NCBI GenBank assembly: GCA_029207755.1
Contig: JARCOQ010000012.1
Span: 17,241,679-17,305,678 of the forward strand
Direction of reading: 5' to 3'
Length of the DNA: 64,000 bases
DNA from: Chamaea fasciata
Taxonomy: Eukaryota > Chordata > Aves > Passeriformes > Sylviidae
Position numbers and translations under genes: made by a program. Below are positions 50,629 through 63,040 of this stretch, in pieces (the stretch's first letter is position 1; the number at the start of each line of letters is the position of its first letter). The notes under the pieces are model-generated. The model worked only from the letters and a program-made list of their open reading frames with translations, was not told the origin of the DNA and did no database searches.

Positions 50629-51250
50629 AATCACAGAATCCCAGAATGGGTCTGTGAAACCTCCAGGAATGACTTCAGAGGGCTCTTCCCTTTGGGCTGT
50701 CAATTTTATTGCCAGCAGAGGCTAACTTCATGATCCATCCCCAGTATTGACAAAGGATGGAGATGGATGTACAAAACCATTTGGAGGGGCCTTAAAGCTC
50801 ATCCAGTGCCCCCCTAACCATGGGCAGGGACACCTCCCACTGTCCCAGGCTGCTCCAAGCCCCAGTGTCCAGCCTGGCCTTGGGCACTGCCAGGGATCCA
50901 GGGGCAGCCACAGCTTCTCTGGGCACCCTGTGCCAGGGCCTGCCCACCCTGCCAGGGAACAATTCCTGCCCAAGATCCCATCCAGCCCTGCCCTCTGGCA
51001 CTGGCAGCCATTCCCTGGGTCCTGGCCCTCCAGCCCTTGGCAATTGTCTCTCTCCATCTTTCCTGCAGCTCCTTCAGGCCCTGCAAGGCCACCCTGAGCT
51101 CAGCCCAAAGCTTCTCCTTCCTGTCCAGGTGAACAATCCCAGCCGTGCCAGCCTTTCCTCCCAGCAGAGCTGCTCCATCCCTCTGCTCATCCTGGAGCCT
51201 CTTCTGGGCACTCTCCAGTAGCTCCAGGTCCTTGCTGTGCTGTGCTAGTC
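50629..51250 (-). mobile_element. CR1 LINE, about 490 bp, split by a 129-bp insert
   Basis: The 3' end is at 50629-50651 and the body resumes at 50781, running through CAGGGACACCTCCCACTGTC, GGGAACAATTCCTGCCCAAG and AGCTTCTCCTTCCTGTCCAG to CTGGAGCCTCTTCTGGGCAC. It is 5'-truncated at about 51250, where a hairpin begins. The long frames here (for example minus 50814-51266) read CR1 sequence and are not host genes. Confidence 0.92.
50652..50780 (+). repeat. 129-bp duplicated segment, copy 2, inserted in a CR1
   Basis: This is the second copy of the segment at 48100-48228, in the same orientation. It interrupts a CR1 element: the CR1 terminus AATCACAGAATCCCAGAATG is at its left and the continuation TTGGAGGGGCCTTAAAGCTC at its right. 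Confidence 0.9.
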
Positions 51251-51283
51251 TTATATACCTCAGCACCTGAGGTATATAAAACT
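51247..51283. repeat. Inverted repeat (hairpin) at the CR1 5' junction
   Basis: The arms TTATATACCTCAG (51251-51263) and CTGAGGTATATAA (51267-51279) are perfect 13-bp complements around a 3-base loop CAC. Allowing one mismatch, the arms extend to 17 bp (51247-51263 and 51267-51283). Confidence 0.95.
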
Positions 51284-51920
51284 AAATAATGATTTCTGAG
51301 GACCTTTCAAACACACAGGACGTGTATTCCCCCTCCTTCCAAGGAGGATCATCAGGCTGCCCACTGGAGAACATAAATTCCATAAAAGGAACAACAAAAA
51401 AGGGAAGTAGCTGCATGAGGGAGAACTTCAAAGATCTCCAAGGACGCTGCTGAGGTTTCTCTAATGACATATGTGCTCAGGGTAAAGAGCCCACAAAAAA
51501 GCCACCTTTAAAAAGATGAGGAAAAGGTACAATACTGAGAAGTGAAGTTCAGTTCTTAAATGATCCAAATCATACCCTGGATAAAAGAATGAAACAAAAT
51601 CCAAATATCCTATGAAACTTCCTGCTATTCCTGTTGGAGTTCCTGAGGGAAATCTACTGAGAACACCGAATGGCAGCCAAGCAGGGGACAACTGCAGTCA
51701 GTATTGAGCTGTAAATAATGGTTATTAATTACCTGCACTGCAATAACACATAGAGGTCCCTGCTGCCACAGGGACTCCTATATTGTGTGCTACAGCCTTC
51801 CCCAGCTTACCTCACTCTCCTCTGTTGATGGGGAAATAGCAAATGGGGGTTTTTTTCCCCCCTTCCCTTTTTCTAAACCAGAGTCAAGGAAGCATGAACC
51901 CTAAACACATAATTAGGAAA

Positions 51921-51948
51921 ACAAACTAACTAACTAACTAACTAACTT
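51921..51948 (+). repeat. (AACT)n microsatellite
   Basis: About six tandem AACT units lie in unique sequence about 650 bp to the right of the CR1 at 51.25 kb. Confidence 0.9.
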
Positions 51949-54900
51949 TCTAAAACATTGGCTAATTTCTACAATTGCCACCTATGGATTCAGTATGACT
52001 CAGACTCATGGGAAAAATAGAGCTGAATGTCTCCACAAATTTCTAGTCCTGAGATGATTTTTTTTTTATTTGGATGGTTTTAGGGCCTGATACAAACACT
52101 TAAGTGGGAGTCTCTGTCTCAAATTTGATGGGACAAAACTCTATGAGAAGCACAAAGACTTAAAAGAATGATACAGAAGCAAAAATACCCCCTCAAAAAA
52201 AAAAAAAAAAACCAAAACCTGCACAAATAATTATTAATTAACTAGTTATTAATTCATGTTATGACTCCACAATTTATAGCCCAGTTAAAGTCAGAGTTTA
52301 CCACTGGCCTACATGTTTATTTTTTATATTTTTTCTGATAACTAATAGAGGTGTAACTGACTTCCATACAAACAAGATAAATAATGAGATTACCAATTAT
52401 CTGTCTGGAAGATAATAAAGTGTTGAAAATAGCAAGACCCAGAAGTAAAGTAAAGCATTTGAGATTATTTATCAAGTCAGTGAAGCTGCCTTTTCACATT
52501 TACTCAGGATATAGGAGATGGAATGTTTTGTTTGCCTATGGAGATGGGATTATTGGGTATGTAAATGGACACTGATGGCAAAGTTAACCGAAAAAATAAT
52601 CTGCTGCATGAAGTTCCTCAACAAAATATCAGCAGTGTCAATGCACTGTTGGTCAGCCTTGCTCGGAATATTCTGACACACAAACTGATCGAGTAAACAA
52701 ACATGTCTTGGCTCATCAAAGGTTAACTCTGTTTTGAAACAAGCTGGAACCATGACCAGTCAGAAATCACAATCACACCAGCACTAAACCAAATTCTTTT
52801 TTCCACCCACCCTAAAAATGGCAGGCTATTTAAATACCTCACCAGTGATCTGTGGGTTGGTGTGTGTTTATCAGTTGGCCCAGAGTTCCCTGTCTCAGCT
52901 GTGCCAACTCCACTAGCTGGTAGCTGCTCTCAGGAAAAGGCAGAAGGACAGGAATGCTTGGAGCCATCATTTTCTCCAGTCTGGTGCATAACTGCAGCTG
53001 ATTATACAGCAGCAGTGCTGGCAAGGGGGCTGAGCAGGGAAACCCCCTGGGTTCTCCAGTCTCCTTGTCTCTCCCCAGTGTGTGATGAGGAAGTGTGAAT
53101 GCAGTGCTACAACAAGCTCAAGCGCTATTTTCAAGACAAAATAATTAGGTTGAATGAAACCCTGCACTTCTAAACCAGCACAAAACCCAAGAGTAAACAC
53201 ACAGCAATTCTGTGGGACTGCAGCACTGACATTCCCAATAACAGAGAGAAAGTCGTAAGAAAAGCAGAGTTCCTGGGCCAGTTATATATTCTGCTTTGGT
53301 TTCATATATTATTGATAGGCAGGTTTAACAAACAGGGCCAGGTCCGTGAAAGAATCCAGAAAGACTGGAAAATTCTTAGGTCTCAGTTGTTACACAAGCC
53401 CCTTACAGATGGATCCCATTTGTGGAGACTCTAGTATCCATAAATATGGGCGGAAATCCCCTTTTAAAGATCCAGGGCCACCAGAACCATGAACACCTGG
53501 GATTTCTTACAGCTGACCTGGAACTTTAAACCTCACTTGCTGTTTGCCACTCTGGTCCCTACTCAGTCCAGTTCTAACAGTTTAGAGGAACATCACATTA
53601 ATTCTAACCATTCTCTAGATCTAAAAAGAATCTATATTTTTAAGGCAAAATGAAAAATTGTAGTGAAATTGTACTCCATGCAGTGTACTTATTCTTCATC
53701 CCTCAAAAAATAACTTTTATGAGAGTTAAATAGTTACAAGTCTGACATCTGTCCCTTACTAATAAAAAGGAATGAGGTTATGCAGATTAGGTGATGGATG
53801 ATAGAGAAAAATGTAAAAAGCCTCCAGCTAAATTATGCTATATTGTCACAAGAAAAAAAAATAATCCTCATATCTCAGCTTTCTTCCATCTGCTGAAATG
53901 TTGTTCCAAAGCGACAATGGTAGTGAAACTCAAAGGCCAAATACCAGCCAGTTTGGAGGCTGGAAACAACGAAGAAATAGAAAATATCTAGAGTAAATAC
54001 ATGGGAAAGCAGGAAGAAATGAAAGAAAAAAAAAAATACCAGGCATATGACTGTTAAAACACATGGAGAAAAAAAGTTACAGGGATGTTACACAATTTAA
54101 ATCTTGCCACAGAAAATGAAGCTGAGAATATTTAACTTCCAGATGCCAGTTTATTGATTACAAAATGGCTAGAGCTTTTCTTTTTCCTCTTTCCTATTTT
54201 TTCAATAAAAAACAAACCATAGTGTTCAGCAAAGAGGAAGAATGCCCCAACAATCCAGGAATGCTTGTGAAAATATTTACTCTAAGGGTTACCTGGAGAG
54301 TTTTACGTTTGATAAGTACATTTCTTTCCATAGCCTGCTCTTGCCTACAAGAGATTTGACAATTACTGAATTTTTAGGCCTGTGGGGAAGCACTGGAGAA
54401 GCAATCCCTCACCATCAAAGCGATGGGGGAGTTGCTTGATGGGAAGAAGCTTTTGCAGGAAATCTGCATGAGAGGAAATCAGGATAGCAGGTGGTTAAAA
54501 CCAAGAACACAAAGAATTACCTTCTGTAAGGTGGGCCACAAGTTTGTAGAGATAACATGGATTTCAATAGCTTCTTTGACTGCAGAAGAGATGGATATGG
54601 AGCATCTGAGCTGGTGTTTGGTTTTTTCCCCCAGAAATAATATCTGGCTTGGATAACACTCTATTCAATAGCGACTGTATTTTATCGCTAAGAATACTCT
54701 CAGACTTTATTTATTCTGCCTTGGATCTTATTGCCAAGCTAGTTTCTTCTTCCTCCCTGTGGCTAAAGCTCTCTTCTGGCTTGATTCTCTTCTAGAAGTG
54801 ACACTTTATATTGATAGCCCAAGCAAAGAGAGTCATCATCAAAGTGGCCATGTCATCCAGCCCTGGGGTGCAGTGCTGAGTGATCACACATCATGAACAC

Positions 54901-56157
54901 CAGCAATTCACTCCCAGCTTCCCACAAACCAACACAACCCTTTTATTTGTCTTCCTGCAATCAAGAGGATGTTATCAACATCCAGATCTGAATCCAGGGA
55001 TGCGATGTACATCACTCCACATGCCAAATGTGTCACCACCGTAACTGAGAGAGGATCTCCACACCACTGCTAAGCAAAAATCACATCACCTGCCCATTCC
55101 ACTGCTGGGGAAACACAGAAATGGAAGCCCAACATTCAGAACAAACTGAGTAGTTAAAGGTCCTAAGGACGGCAGCTCAGGCCACCAAGAAGACACTCAC
55201 AAAATACCAGCCTTACCCTTAGAGTTGCATAGGTTTTTCACCTGTATTTTTTTTTTCTGGACAAGAATAATGATTCACTGATACTAACTGTTCATATTGC
55301 TAAAAAGTTGATTTTGGAAAAAATGAGCTTAGGGAAGGACCAAGGCAGTATTTTTTCTGAACATGTTGTTTTCTTCAATGATATTTTTCATTCAAAAGCT
55401 TTTTATACCTGTATATGCATTAATTTTATTTTTCTGAAGAGTTTCTCTTTTTTAATATATTTAAAATGTAAACAGAATGTTTCCTTTTAAAATAATTTTA
55501 TTTGTTATCAAGGAAGGGGTTTCATTTTTGTCTAATTAAAATACTATGCTTACCCCGAAACATTTCTTGGTATTTTTGGAGTTTGTATTATGAGTGACAC
55601 AAAAGTATCTTTTCTCCTCAACTTTTCAACTGCACATGAAATGGAAATCTGTCATTCACCTCAGAAACAGCATTCAAGTTCTAGGAGAATTAAATTCTTA
55701 TTTCCTTTAAAAGCAAAGCCTTCCCTACTGCCTACACAAATCCTGCAATTAAACCTTTCCTTCCAACAAAAATAAAGCAATTTCATTTCATTTGTTTATC
55801 ATAATTTAATTATTTTCCTTATTAGAACCAGCTTTATTTTAATGTTGTAGTCCTTTTAGGTGATGACTCATTCTGTAGATATTAGAGCAGCTTTCTGCCG
55901 TGCCTTTACTTCGGCACATAATTAAAACACATTTGCTGTGATTATATTTCAGCACATACAGATCAACATGTATTTTGCTCTTAGGTAGAGAATTCCCATT
56001 GTTCATGTAATTACTAGGAGGAAATAATGCAAATGAATCTGCTGGAGACAATTATCGGACTTTCTTTTTAACTTTATAATGTTATAAACAAGAATTGGAA
56101 TTCGACTCGGGGGTGGACAGCAAATATTCATTTTATTGAGTGCTTTAAAGACTTCAT

Positions 56158-57030
56158 GGAATCACAGAACACCAGGATGGAAGGGACCTCAAAGATCATC
56201 TGGTTCAACCTTTATTGGCCAGAGCATGGTAAAAGCAGTCTAGACCAGACAGCCCAGCACCCTGTGCAGCCGAATCTGAGAAATGCCCAATGCTGGGGAA
56301 TCCACCACTTCCCTGGGGAGATTATTCCAATGGCTTGTTGTTCACACTGTGAAAATGATCCCTGGGGTTCAGCTGGAATCTCCCCACAAAGAACTTTTGC
56401 CTGTTACCCCTCACCTTTTCCATGTGACTCCTGGCGAAAAAGGGGAATGGCTTCAAACTGACAGGTTTGGATTAGAGGTTAGGACAGCATTTCCTGGCAG
56501 GGTGGGCAGGCCCTGGCATAGGTGCCCAGAGAAGCTGTGGCTGCCCCTGGATCCCTGGCAGTGCCCAAGGCCAGGTTGGACACTGGGGCTTGGAGCAACC
56601 TGGGACAGTGGGAAGTGGAGCTGGATGAGCTTTAATGTGCCTCCCAACTCAGGCCAATCCATGGTTCTAAGATCTCGCTTGCAGCTGCCATTTAAATCCT
56701 GGAACACGATGATAAATTCTCCCCTAACCCTTCATCTCTGAAGGCTGAAGTCAGTCCCCACAGCCTCTCCCTGTATGACAGCTTCCCAGCCCTTGGATTA
56801 CCTTTGTGGCCCTTCTCTGGGCCCTCTCCAGCCTGTCCACCTCTTTTTTGCATAGCAGAGACCAAAACTGAGCCAAACATTCCAGGTGTGGCCTGGCATC
56901 ACTGAGTAGAGAGGGATAATGACTCTATCTCTGCTGGTGATGCCCTTGCTGGTGTGAGCCAGCAGCCTTTTGGCTTTCTCTGCTGCAGCACCCACTGGCC
57001 ACTCATATTGAGCCTGTTATCACCTGACCA
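56158..57030 (-). mobile_element. Older CR1 LINE interrupted by a younger CR1
   Basis: The left part (56158-56455) runs from GGAATCACAGAACACCAGGA to TTTTGCCTGTTACCCCTCAC. The right part (56690-57030) continues with CCTCTCCCTGTATGACAGCT, CCAGGTGTGGCCTGGCATCA and TTTTGGCTTTCTCTGCTGCA, in the order expected of one reverse-oriented CR1. The two halves are separated by an opposite-strand CR1 at 56456-56685. Confidence 0.88.
56456..56685 (+). mobile_element. Younger CR1 LINE nested in an older copy
   Basis: The plus-strand CR1 3' region contains TTTGGATTAGAGGTTAGGAC, GTGCCCAGAGAAGCTGTGGC, CAAGGCCAGGTTGGACACTG and GATGAGCTTTAATGTGCCTC, ending near CCATGGTTCTAAGATCT. It belongs to the same subfamily as the copies at 37.1 and 50.8 kb, in the opposite orientation. 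Confidence 0.9.
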
Positions 57031-57706
57031 CAAATTCACAGAAACTAAGCAACCACATCCTAATCATTTACCTAGTACATACTAATTTATCTCTAAAATA
57101 ACATCTTAGATTGTGCTCCCGAGTTATACAGATCAAGATGTCTCCTATTAATATATCTTACCAAACAAAATTGTGTATTGTGTATCTGTAATAAAGGATG
57201 TCACAACTATGACTCAGCATCTTTCTGCACAATTTGAATAAATAATCCCAGCAGGAAGAGTTAAGACTGGAGTAAATTCCACATTTAGAATACCTACTGA
57301 GACTCCTCCTTGTGTAGGATTTAGAAAGACCTTTAAATTATTACTTTTTTTGTAGCTTGTAATGAAAATCTTTGAGCTGTATCACAGGATGACAAACATC
57401 CCCATATCATCTCCTCCTAAATTACATTACATCATTCCCAGTGACAGGAGCCCCTTCCAGTTCCTCAGCAATCCACAATGAGCACAGAGAAATCTCACCT
57501 GTGAAGGCAATAATTTTCCCCCAGAAAACATCTCTGGAAATCAATAAACACGTTGTCAGGTCCCAAGGAACATGGAGCACAGTGCAGGAGGCTGTCTCGG
57601 GGAAGGATGGGCACACTTGACTCCTGCGCTCAGAGACTGCCAAGTGACACGGTGTCAAGGCCTCACATGTTCAAACCAACCTCTCAAGTTTTGTTTTCTC
57701 ACTTTT

Positions 57707-57742
57707 CCCTCCCCCCCCCCCCCTTTTATTTTTTTTCCTTTC
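57707..57742 (+). repeat. C13 homopolymer and T-rich tract
   Basis: CCCT is followed by 13 consecutive C (57711-57723) and a T-rich run. On the transcript strand this is G13, a possible G-quadruplex former. A shorter C11 run is at 63093-63103. Confidence 0.9.
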
Positions 57743-59554
57743 CACTGTGCCTTTTTTTCCCCATCATTTGGGGCACTGTGCATAGGGAACATCCTGCTGC
57801 TTTCCCTGAGACCCATCTGAGATTTGTGACGGGGACTGGGCTGTGCTGTACCAGGGGAAGGGGGGATGAAGGATCCCTTCCTCTGGGTCACGCTGGTGCC
57901 AAGCATTGATCTCCAAGGCACCACAGGCAGTTCCTGGGTGTAATCCCTTGGCCCTCATCACCCCATGCTGAGTGCACAAACACTACAGGGGATCCAACTG
58001 CTTATTTTTTTTTTCCATGGATCAGAATATTACATTTTCAAAACATATCCTCACCTTATACAGGGTATCATTAAGACTCAAGTCAAGTTTTCATAGATGG
58101 CAAATACCACACAAGAGTGTGAAAGCTGATGGACTGAGTTTTGGGAAGGGTAAAGAAATTATTAGACCTGAGATCTCCTTAGTTCTTTAACAGTCTCTTC
58201 CTAATAATTTCTTCCTGCTAATCTTTCACAGACCCTACCTTGTCCAAAGGATTTTGGATTAAAAGTTTTGATGCACAAACTCAGCCATTCCTGTTCACAG
58301 CCCTTGCTGGGATTGCTTTGAATATATTTCAGTAGCAAATGAATTAGGCTGAATTTGCTCCCGCTGTGGAAATCTCCAGCCATAAATTTGAGGCTCTTTT
58401 TGAAGCGATCTATTTGTGATCCATATCAGGCCCATATTTCTGCCCTTTGAAAAAAACACAATCAAAAGAAAGGATTCAGCTCTCCTCTGAATGTGCCACG
58501 ATGTCCAGCTGAAGTACAAACTACCAAAATTGGAGATGCAAACAAACCCAAATCTAAGGCAAAAAAAAAAAATTAAAAAAAAAAAAAAAGCCATTTTAAC
58601 CCTGCTGCACTTGTAGGCTCTGCCATCGCTTCAAAAGCAGAAAAGCACTTAGCTATCTCAGTATGCTCTGGAGCAGAGAATTTTTGTCTATCCCTGTGCT
58701 GAACAGAAATCTAATGTTATAATTATTCTGACATTCTAAGAATCTCCCCAAATGCCTGTATTGACAAAATTGCTCTTTGATGCTAAATCTCGATTTATAT
58801 TAGAGTGATTTTTTTCGTTTTATTTTAAGCAAGGGAGTGGGGAAAAAACTCAATTATATTTGCTCACATGGAAAGAAGACGCATTTTTTGAGAAAACTAA
58901 AATTAGACTTCAAGAGCTTTGATATGTTTCCTCTTTTTTGTGCCTCCTTATATTAAAACAGAAAGGAATTTTTAATTGATGCATATCTAAACTCCTCCAA
59001 GTTCTGTAGTACATATGTTTGAATTAAAATCAGAATTATTTTTGAAAGACTAAGAAGTGCTACCATAGTTTAGTTCTGTTCAACCAAGCAGTGCCTGTGC
59101 TTTGAACTGACAGAAGCCTTTAAGTGCAAAGGCTTAGATAAGCTGATAAAGATGAAACCAGCCACATCTGCAGTTACTTAGATCCAGTTCAATTCAATTC
59201 AGCCTTATCATACTACAAATCTCAGATATTCTCGCACATTTTACAACAGCACTACTCTGGGGTAGTAAATAACAAGCTTGCACAGATAATGAGACCTCAG
59301 GCAAAAAGAGAAAACCCAACAGATTATTTTTTCATTCCTGCTTCCTGGAATATAAATTGCTACCACCACAATAAATTAATTATTGCACATTAAAAATCCC
59401 CAAAAATTTTACTGAGTTAATAATTAGGAATTTCCCCTTTTACATGGAAAGAGCTTTCAATTTCCAAGATAAAATTAACCACAACAGCAACATATTATAT
59501 ACATTGCCATGCTGATATGTTTCTGTAAGATCAAGCACTGTAAATACAGGAAAA

Positions 59555-59810
59555 AGCAACAGTGGCAGGGACACTTTCCACTGTTCTAGGTTGTTCCAAG
59601 CCCCATCCAGCCTGGTCTTGGAAACTGCCAGGAATCCAGGGGCAGCCACAGCTACTCTGGGCACCCTGTGCCAGAGCCTTCCTCACTTCTTCCAAATCTC
59701 TGATCTAATCCACCCATTCCATCCATTCAACCATGTCCTTAATGAAGATATTTAACAACACTGGCCCCTGAGGAGCTTGTCACTTATGGCAGCTTGCATA
59801 GTCCACTTTC
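59555..59810 (-). mobile_element. CR1 LINE fragment
   Basis: CAGGGACACTTTCCACTGTT, CCAAGCCCCATCCAGCCTGG and CTACTCTGGGCACCCTGTGC are followed by ATGAAGATATTTAACAACAC and TGGCCCCTGAGGAGCTTGTC. The second pair lies in the CR1 body well 5' of the first pair, so internal sequence is missing or this is two joined pieces. Confidence 0.85.
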
Positions 59811-60980
59811 CAGGAAACAAAACAGACTTTGGGTCCTGTTTCCCCAGCCCTGAATCTGAAGGTCATTGGTATTAAATATACTGGCCAGGCACCTTCTTTC
59901 AGAAAGCTAAACAGCTCTCTGTGCACAACACCAGATAAATAATAATAGGAAATATAATAATAGGAAATGCTATATCCCTGCCACCCGAGCATTCCCAAAC
60001 ACCAGGGTAATCAGGACAGAAATGAGTCCACGCAGGCCCATGGAGGCCAAATCAGTTGAGTTAAAGTCTTTGAGCAACGTCTGGCCCAACACACTCAAGC
60101 TGCATTTTACCCTCCTTGGACACAAGAGAACAATACAAACTCCAGCTGTAATCGGCCCCACTGTGCCCTTACCAAAGTCACTGCTACTCCACAGTGCCAA
60201 TAAGTTTTGTGATGGCTTTTAATTAAAGTAAATGAACAATGAGATTAACATGTAAATTACCAAAAAAACCCCCCACCATTCAGATAATTCCATGTTGGTT
60301 AAGCTTTTTTTTTCTATGTGGTCGCCGAAAGCACACAGGTAATTTAGTATTTCAAACTGATTTCGCAAATAGATCAGCTGTTAATGTAAAATTGTTAAGC
60401 AAATCATTTCAGGAGAAAGCCATTCTGGGATACAATCACAAGAAGAGGCCGCATATGCAAAACTAGGCTTTGCCCAATTGATTTCCAATTATAAAATCAG
60501 AGGCTCTAGAGTTTGTGGTTAATAGTCCTTCCCTTCAGCCCGAAAAAACAAACTTGCAGCTCACGCTCCCAACAAATGCACAAGCAGTGCTCCTCACTGC
60601 AGGAAGGACGGAGTGTGTGTCCTGGCACAGAGCAGCACGAGGGAATCACAACGCCTCACTGAAGGCCAGCCACAGAATTAGGCTTACAATGCCTCACTGA
60701 TGACCAGCTGTGATACGGCAAATTGCTTCTCAGAATAAAGCTACAGTAATGTCTGTTTGGGGGGGAAAAGAAGCCACAGGCAGATTCTACAAGGGCTGAA
60801 TAAATTTAACTGCCCATATTGTGTAATTGCATAATGTTATGTTTTCCTTTGCAGAAAGATACTAGCTAAGAATTTCATATATTTAATCCATTCATTCTTC
60901 AGTACCATGTGCAGACTGCCAGGACATCTTAGTCTCTTGTCTCATTTAACTTTGTATGAAACTGGACAATTCTCAAGCTG

Positions 60981-61002
60981 AAAAAAAAAAAAAAAAAAAA
61001 AA
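60981..61002 (+). repeat. Poly(A) tract, 22 bp
   Basis: A run of 22 A in unique sequence. Comparable runs are the interrupted A tract at 58561-58589 and T20 at 63552-63571. None has a recognisable SINE or retrocopy body. Confidence 0.9.
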
Positions 61003-62599
61003 CACAACAGTGCAGTTATATTTATTAAGTGTGCTCAACATAAGGACATTTTTCTGAGTACATGCTGCACCTTCAGCATGGATTAAAGTGGCACAAATAT
61101 GAGTATTCTTTGTTTACAGCAGGAACAAATCAGGAAAATCTTTAATATATGATATGTAGGAGCAATTGATTCACAGGTCTGCCTGTCTGGTTTACATTAT
61201 AGCTTTATTTGGTGTACAAGCATCACATTTTAGAAACTAATTATTTTTTTTTTCTGAGCTCATAATTTTCTAATGATGAAATACTAATACATTCATAAAC
61301 ATTGCAAATCTTTTTCTTGGGGAATCTAAATCCTGTGTTGTGCTGCATGATTACTCAAATAATAAATCACCACTCCTCATGACAGGAAGAGAAGAATTGT
61401 GATCTATACAACTTGTCATCTCCATCAGTGATGTTTACAAATGAGTGCATTAAATGATTCAGCTGCTAGAAATTTCACCTGGTAATACTTGCTAAAACTT
61501 CCTCATCTTCATTATTTTTCTCTCTAAAACCGTCAAAAAAGTCTTTTTATAAAGAAAAATATTTTCCAGATAAATCATTGCTTTCAGATCTGGGCTTGAT
61601 TTTCTGCTGCATTATTCCACTTGCACATCTATGACGGCCAGCAGAGATGACATTTTTTGAAGAAGTAGGTTTTTCCTTGCTCCAACCCTTTTATCACCCA
61701 TTCAAAGCCAGACAAAGTAATCTGGAAAACAGTGCCATGAATCCAGTTCATATATCTGAGCAACAGGTTTTTAATCACATATTGATAGTAGACCAGCTTG
61801 CAAGCCAGCAGTCAAATTTTGTGGTGGCATCACCCACAGATGTTTCACAGAAAGTCAGACACAGGGATTTGTCAACCCACTGTGAATCAATTTATTCATT
61901 CTCACCAACTCTCCAGCCAATTTCCTCCTTCAAGGTGCAAATTAGCAATACAGACGTATTCTCTGAAAAGATCTCCAGCCCCAGGTTTTTAAGAGCAAGT
62001 TTAGAGTCTGTTGGCTCTCATCCAGTGTAGCATCAGTTTAACACTGGAGGAATTCTTCTGCAGGGAGCCACAACCCCAACCTTGAATCAACCTTTATAAA
62101 CATGTATTTTTATCAGTTATTATGTCCCTGCAGACCTGTCTTAAGACTTCATAGCCACAGACAAGACCTGGTAAAAGGCTGTTCGGTTTTCAGCCACTTC
62201 CACCACAACTAGAGTAAAGCTCTGAGAACTTTCCAGTGTCTTGAACTGTGTTTGACGTTGTTAATTCTGGAGACCAGAATTTGGAGGAGAGCAACTATCC
62301 AGAACTACGGCACAAAGGAGGAGCTTCAGTAACTTTAAGCTGCGTAGAACAGTGAGATATCTTGTGTCAATTCAAGATGTATTCTGTCTGCAATGACCTC
62401 GAATGGAAGGAAAATGGAAATTGGAAGCTGAGTCGATAAACTACCCAATAAATTCATTAAAGGTCTGTGACGAGAAGAGACGAGCAGCAACAAGGATAAA
62501 CAATTGTGAGTTACATCTATTGCGCACAATCTATGGCCTGTAGAGTGGAACTGTGTCCTTGTCATTTGTATTTACTGTGAGAACTTCCACAGATCAACA

Positions 62600-63040
62600 G
62601 AGAAATAAAACACAACCCCAGGACGGGTGAGGCTGGAGGGACCCCAGGGGCTGCTCTGGTGCCACCTCCCTGCTCCAGCAGGGCCATCCCAGAGCACAGG
62701 GCACAGCAGTGTGTGCACAGGGCTCTGCAATATCCCCAGGGAGGAGCCTGCACAGCCTCTGGGCACAACCTGCTCAGGGCTGGGCACTGCCCAGGGCACG
62801 AGCTGTGCCTCCTGTGCAGGGGCAGCTCCGGGGCTCAGCCCTGCCCGTGGCTCTGGGGCCATTGCTGGGCCTGGAGCAGAGCCTGGGGCTGCTCTGCCCT
62901 CCCTGCACACAGGGACAGACATGGGGGCACACAGGGACACACAGGGACACCCAGGGCCCCTCTCAGCTGGGGCTCCTCTCCAGGATGAGCAGCCCCAGCT
63001 CCCTCAGCCTCCCATGGGCATGGAGATGCTCCAGTCAAAA
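62600..63040 (-). mobile_element. CR1 LINE fragment, GC-rich
   Basis: GAGGCTGGAGGGACCCCAGG, CTGCTCCAGCAGGGCCATCC and GCAATATCCCCAGGGAGGAG are followed at the right end by CTCCTCTCCAGGATGAGCAG and CCCCAGCTCCCTCAGCCTCC, in reverse CR1 order. A small tandem patch based on CACACAGGGACA lies near 62905-62960. The 100-150-codon frames on both strands here are spurious. Confidence 0.85.

Noticed and set aside
50814..51266. 150-codon minus-strand frame and several overlapping frames
   Set aside because: They read the 3' region of a CR1 element, split by a foreign insert.
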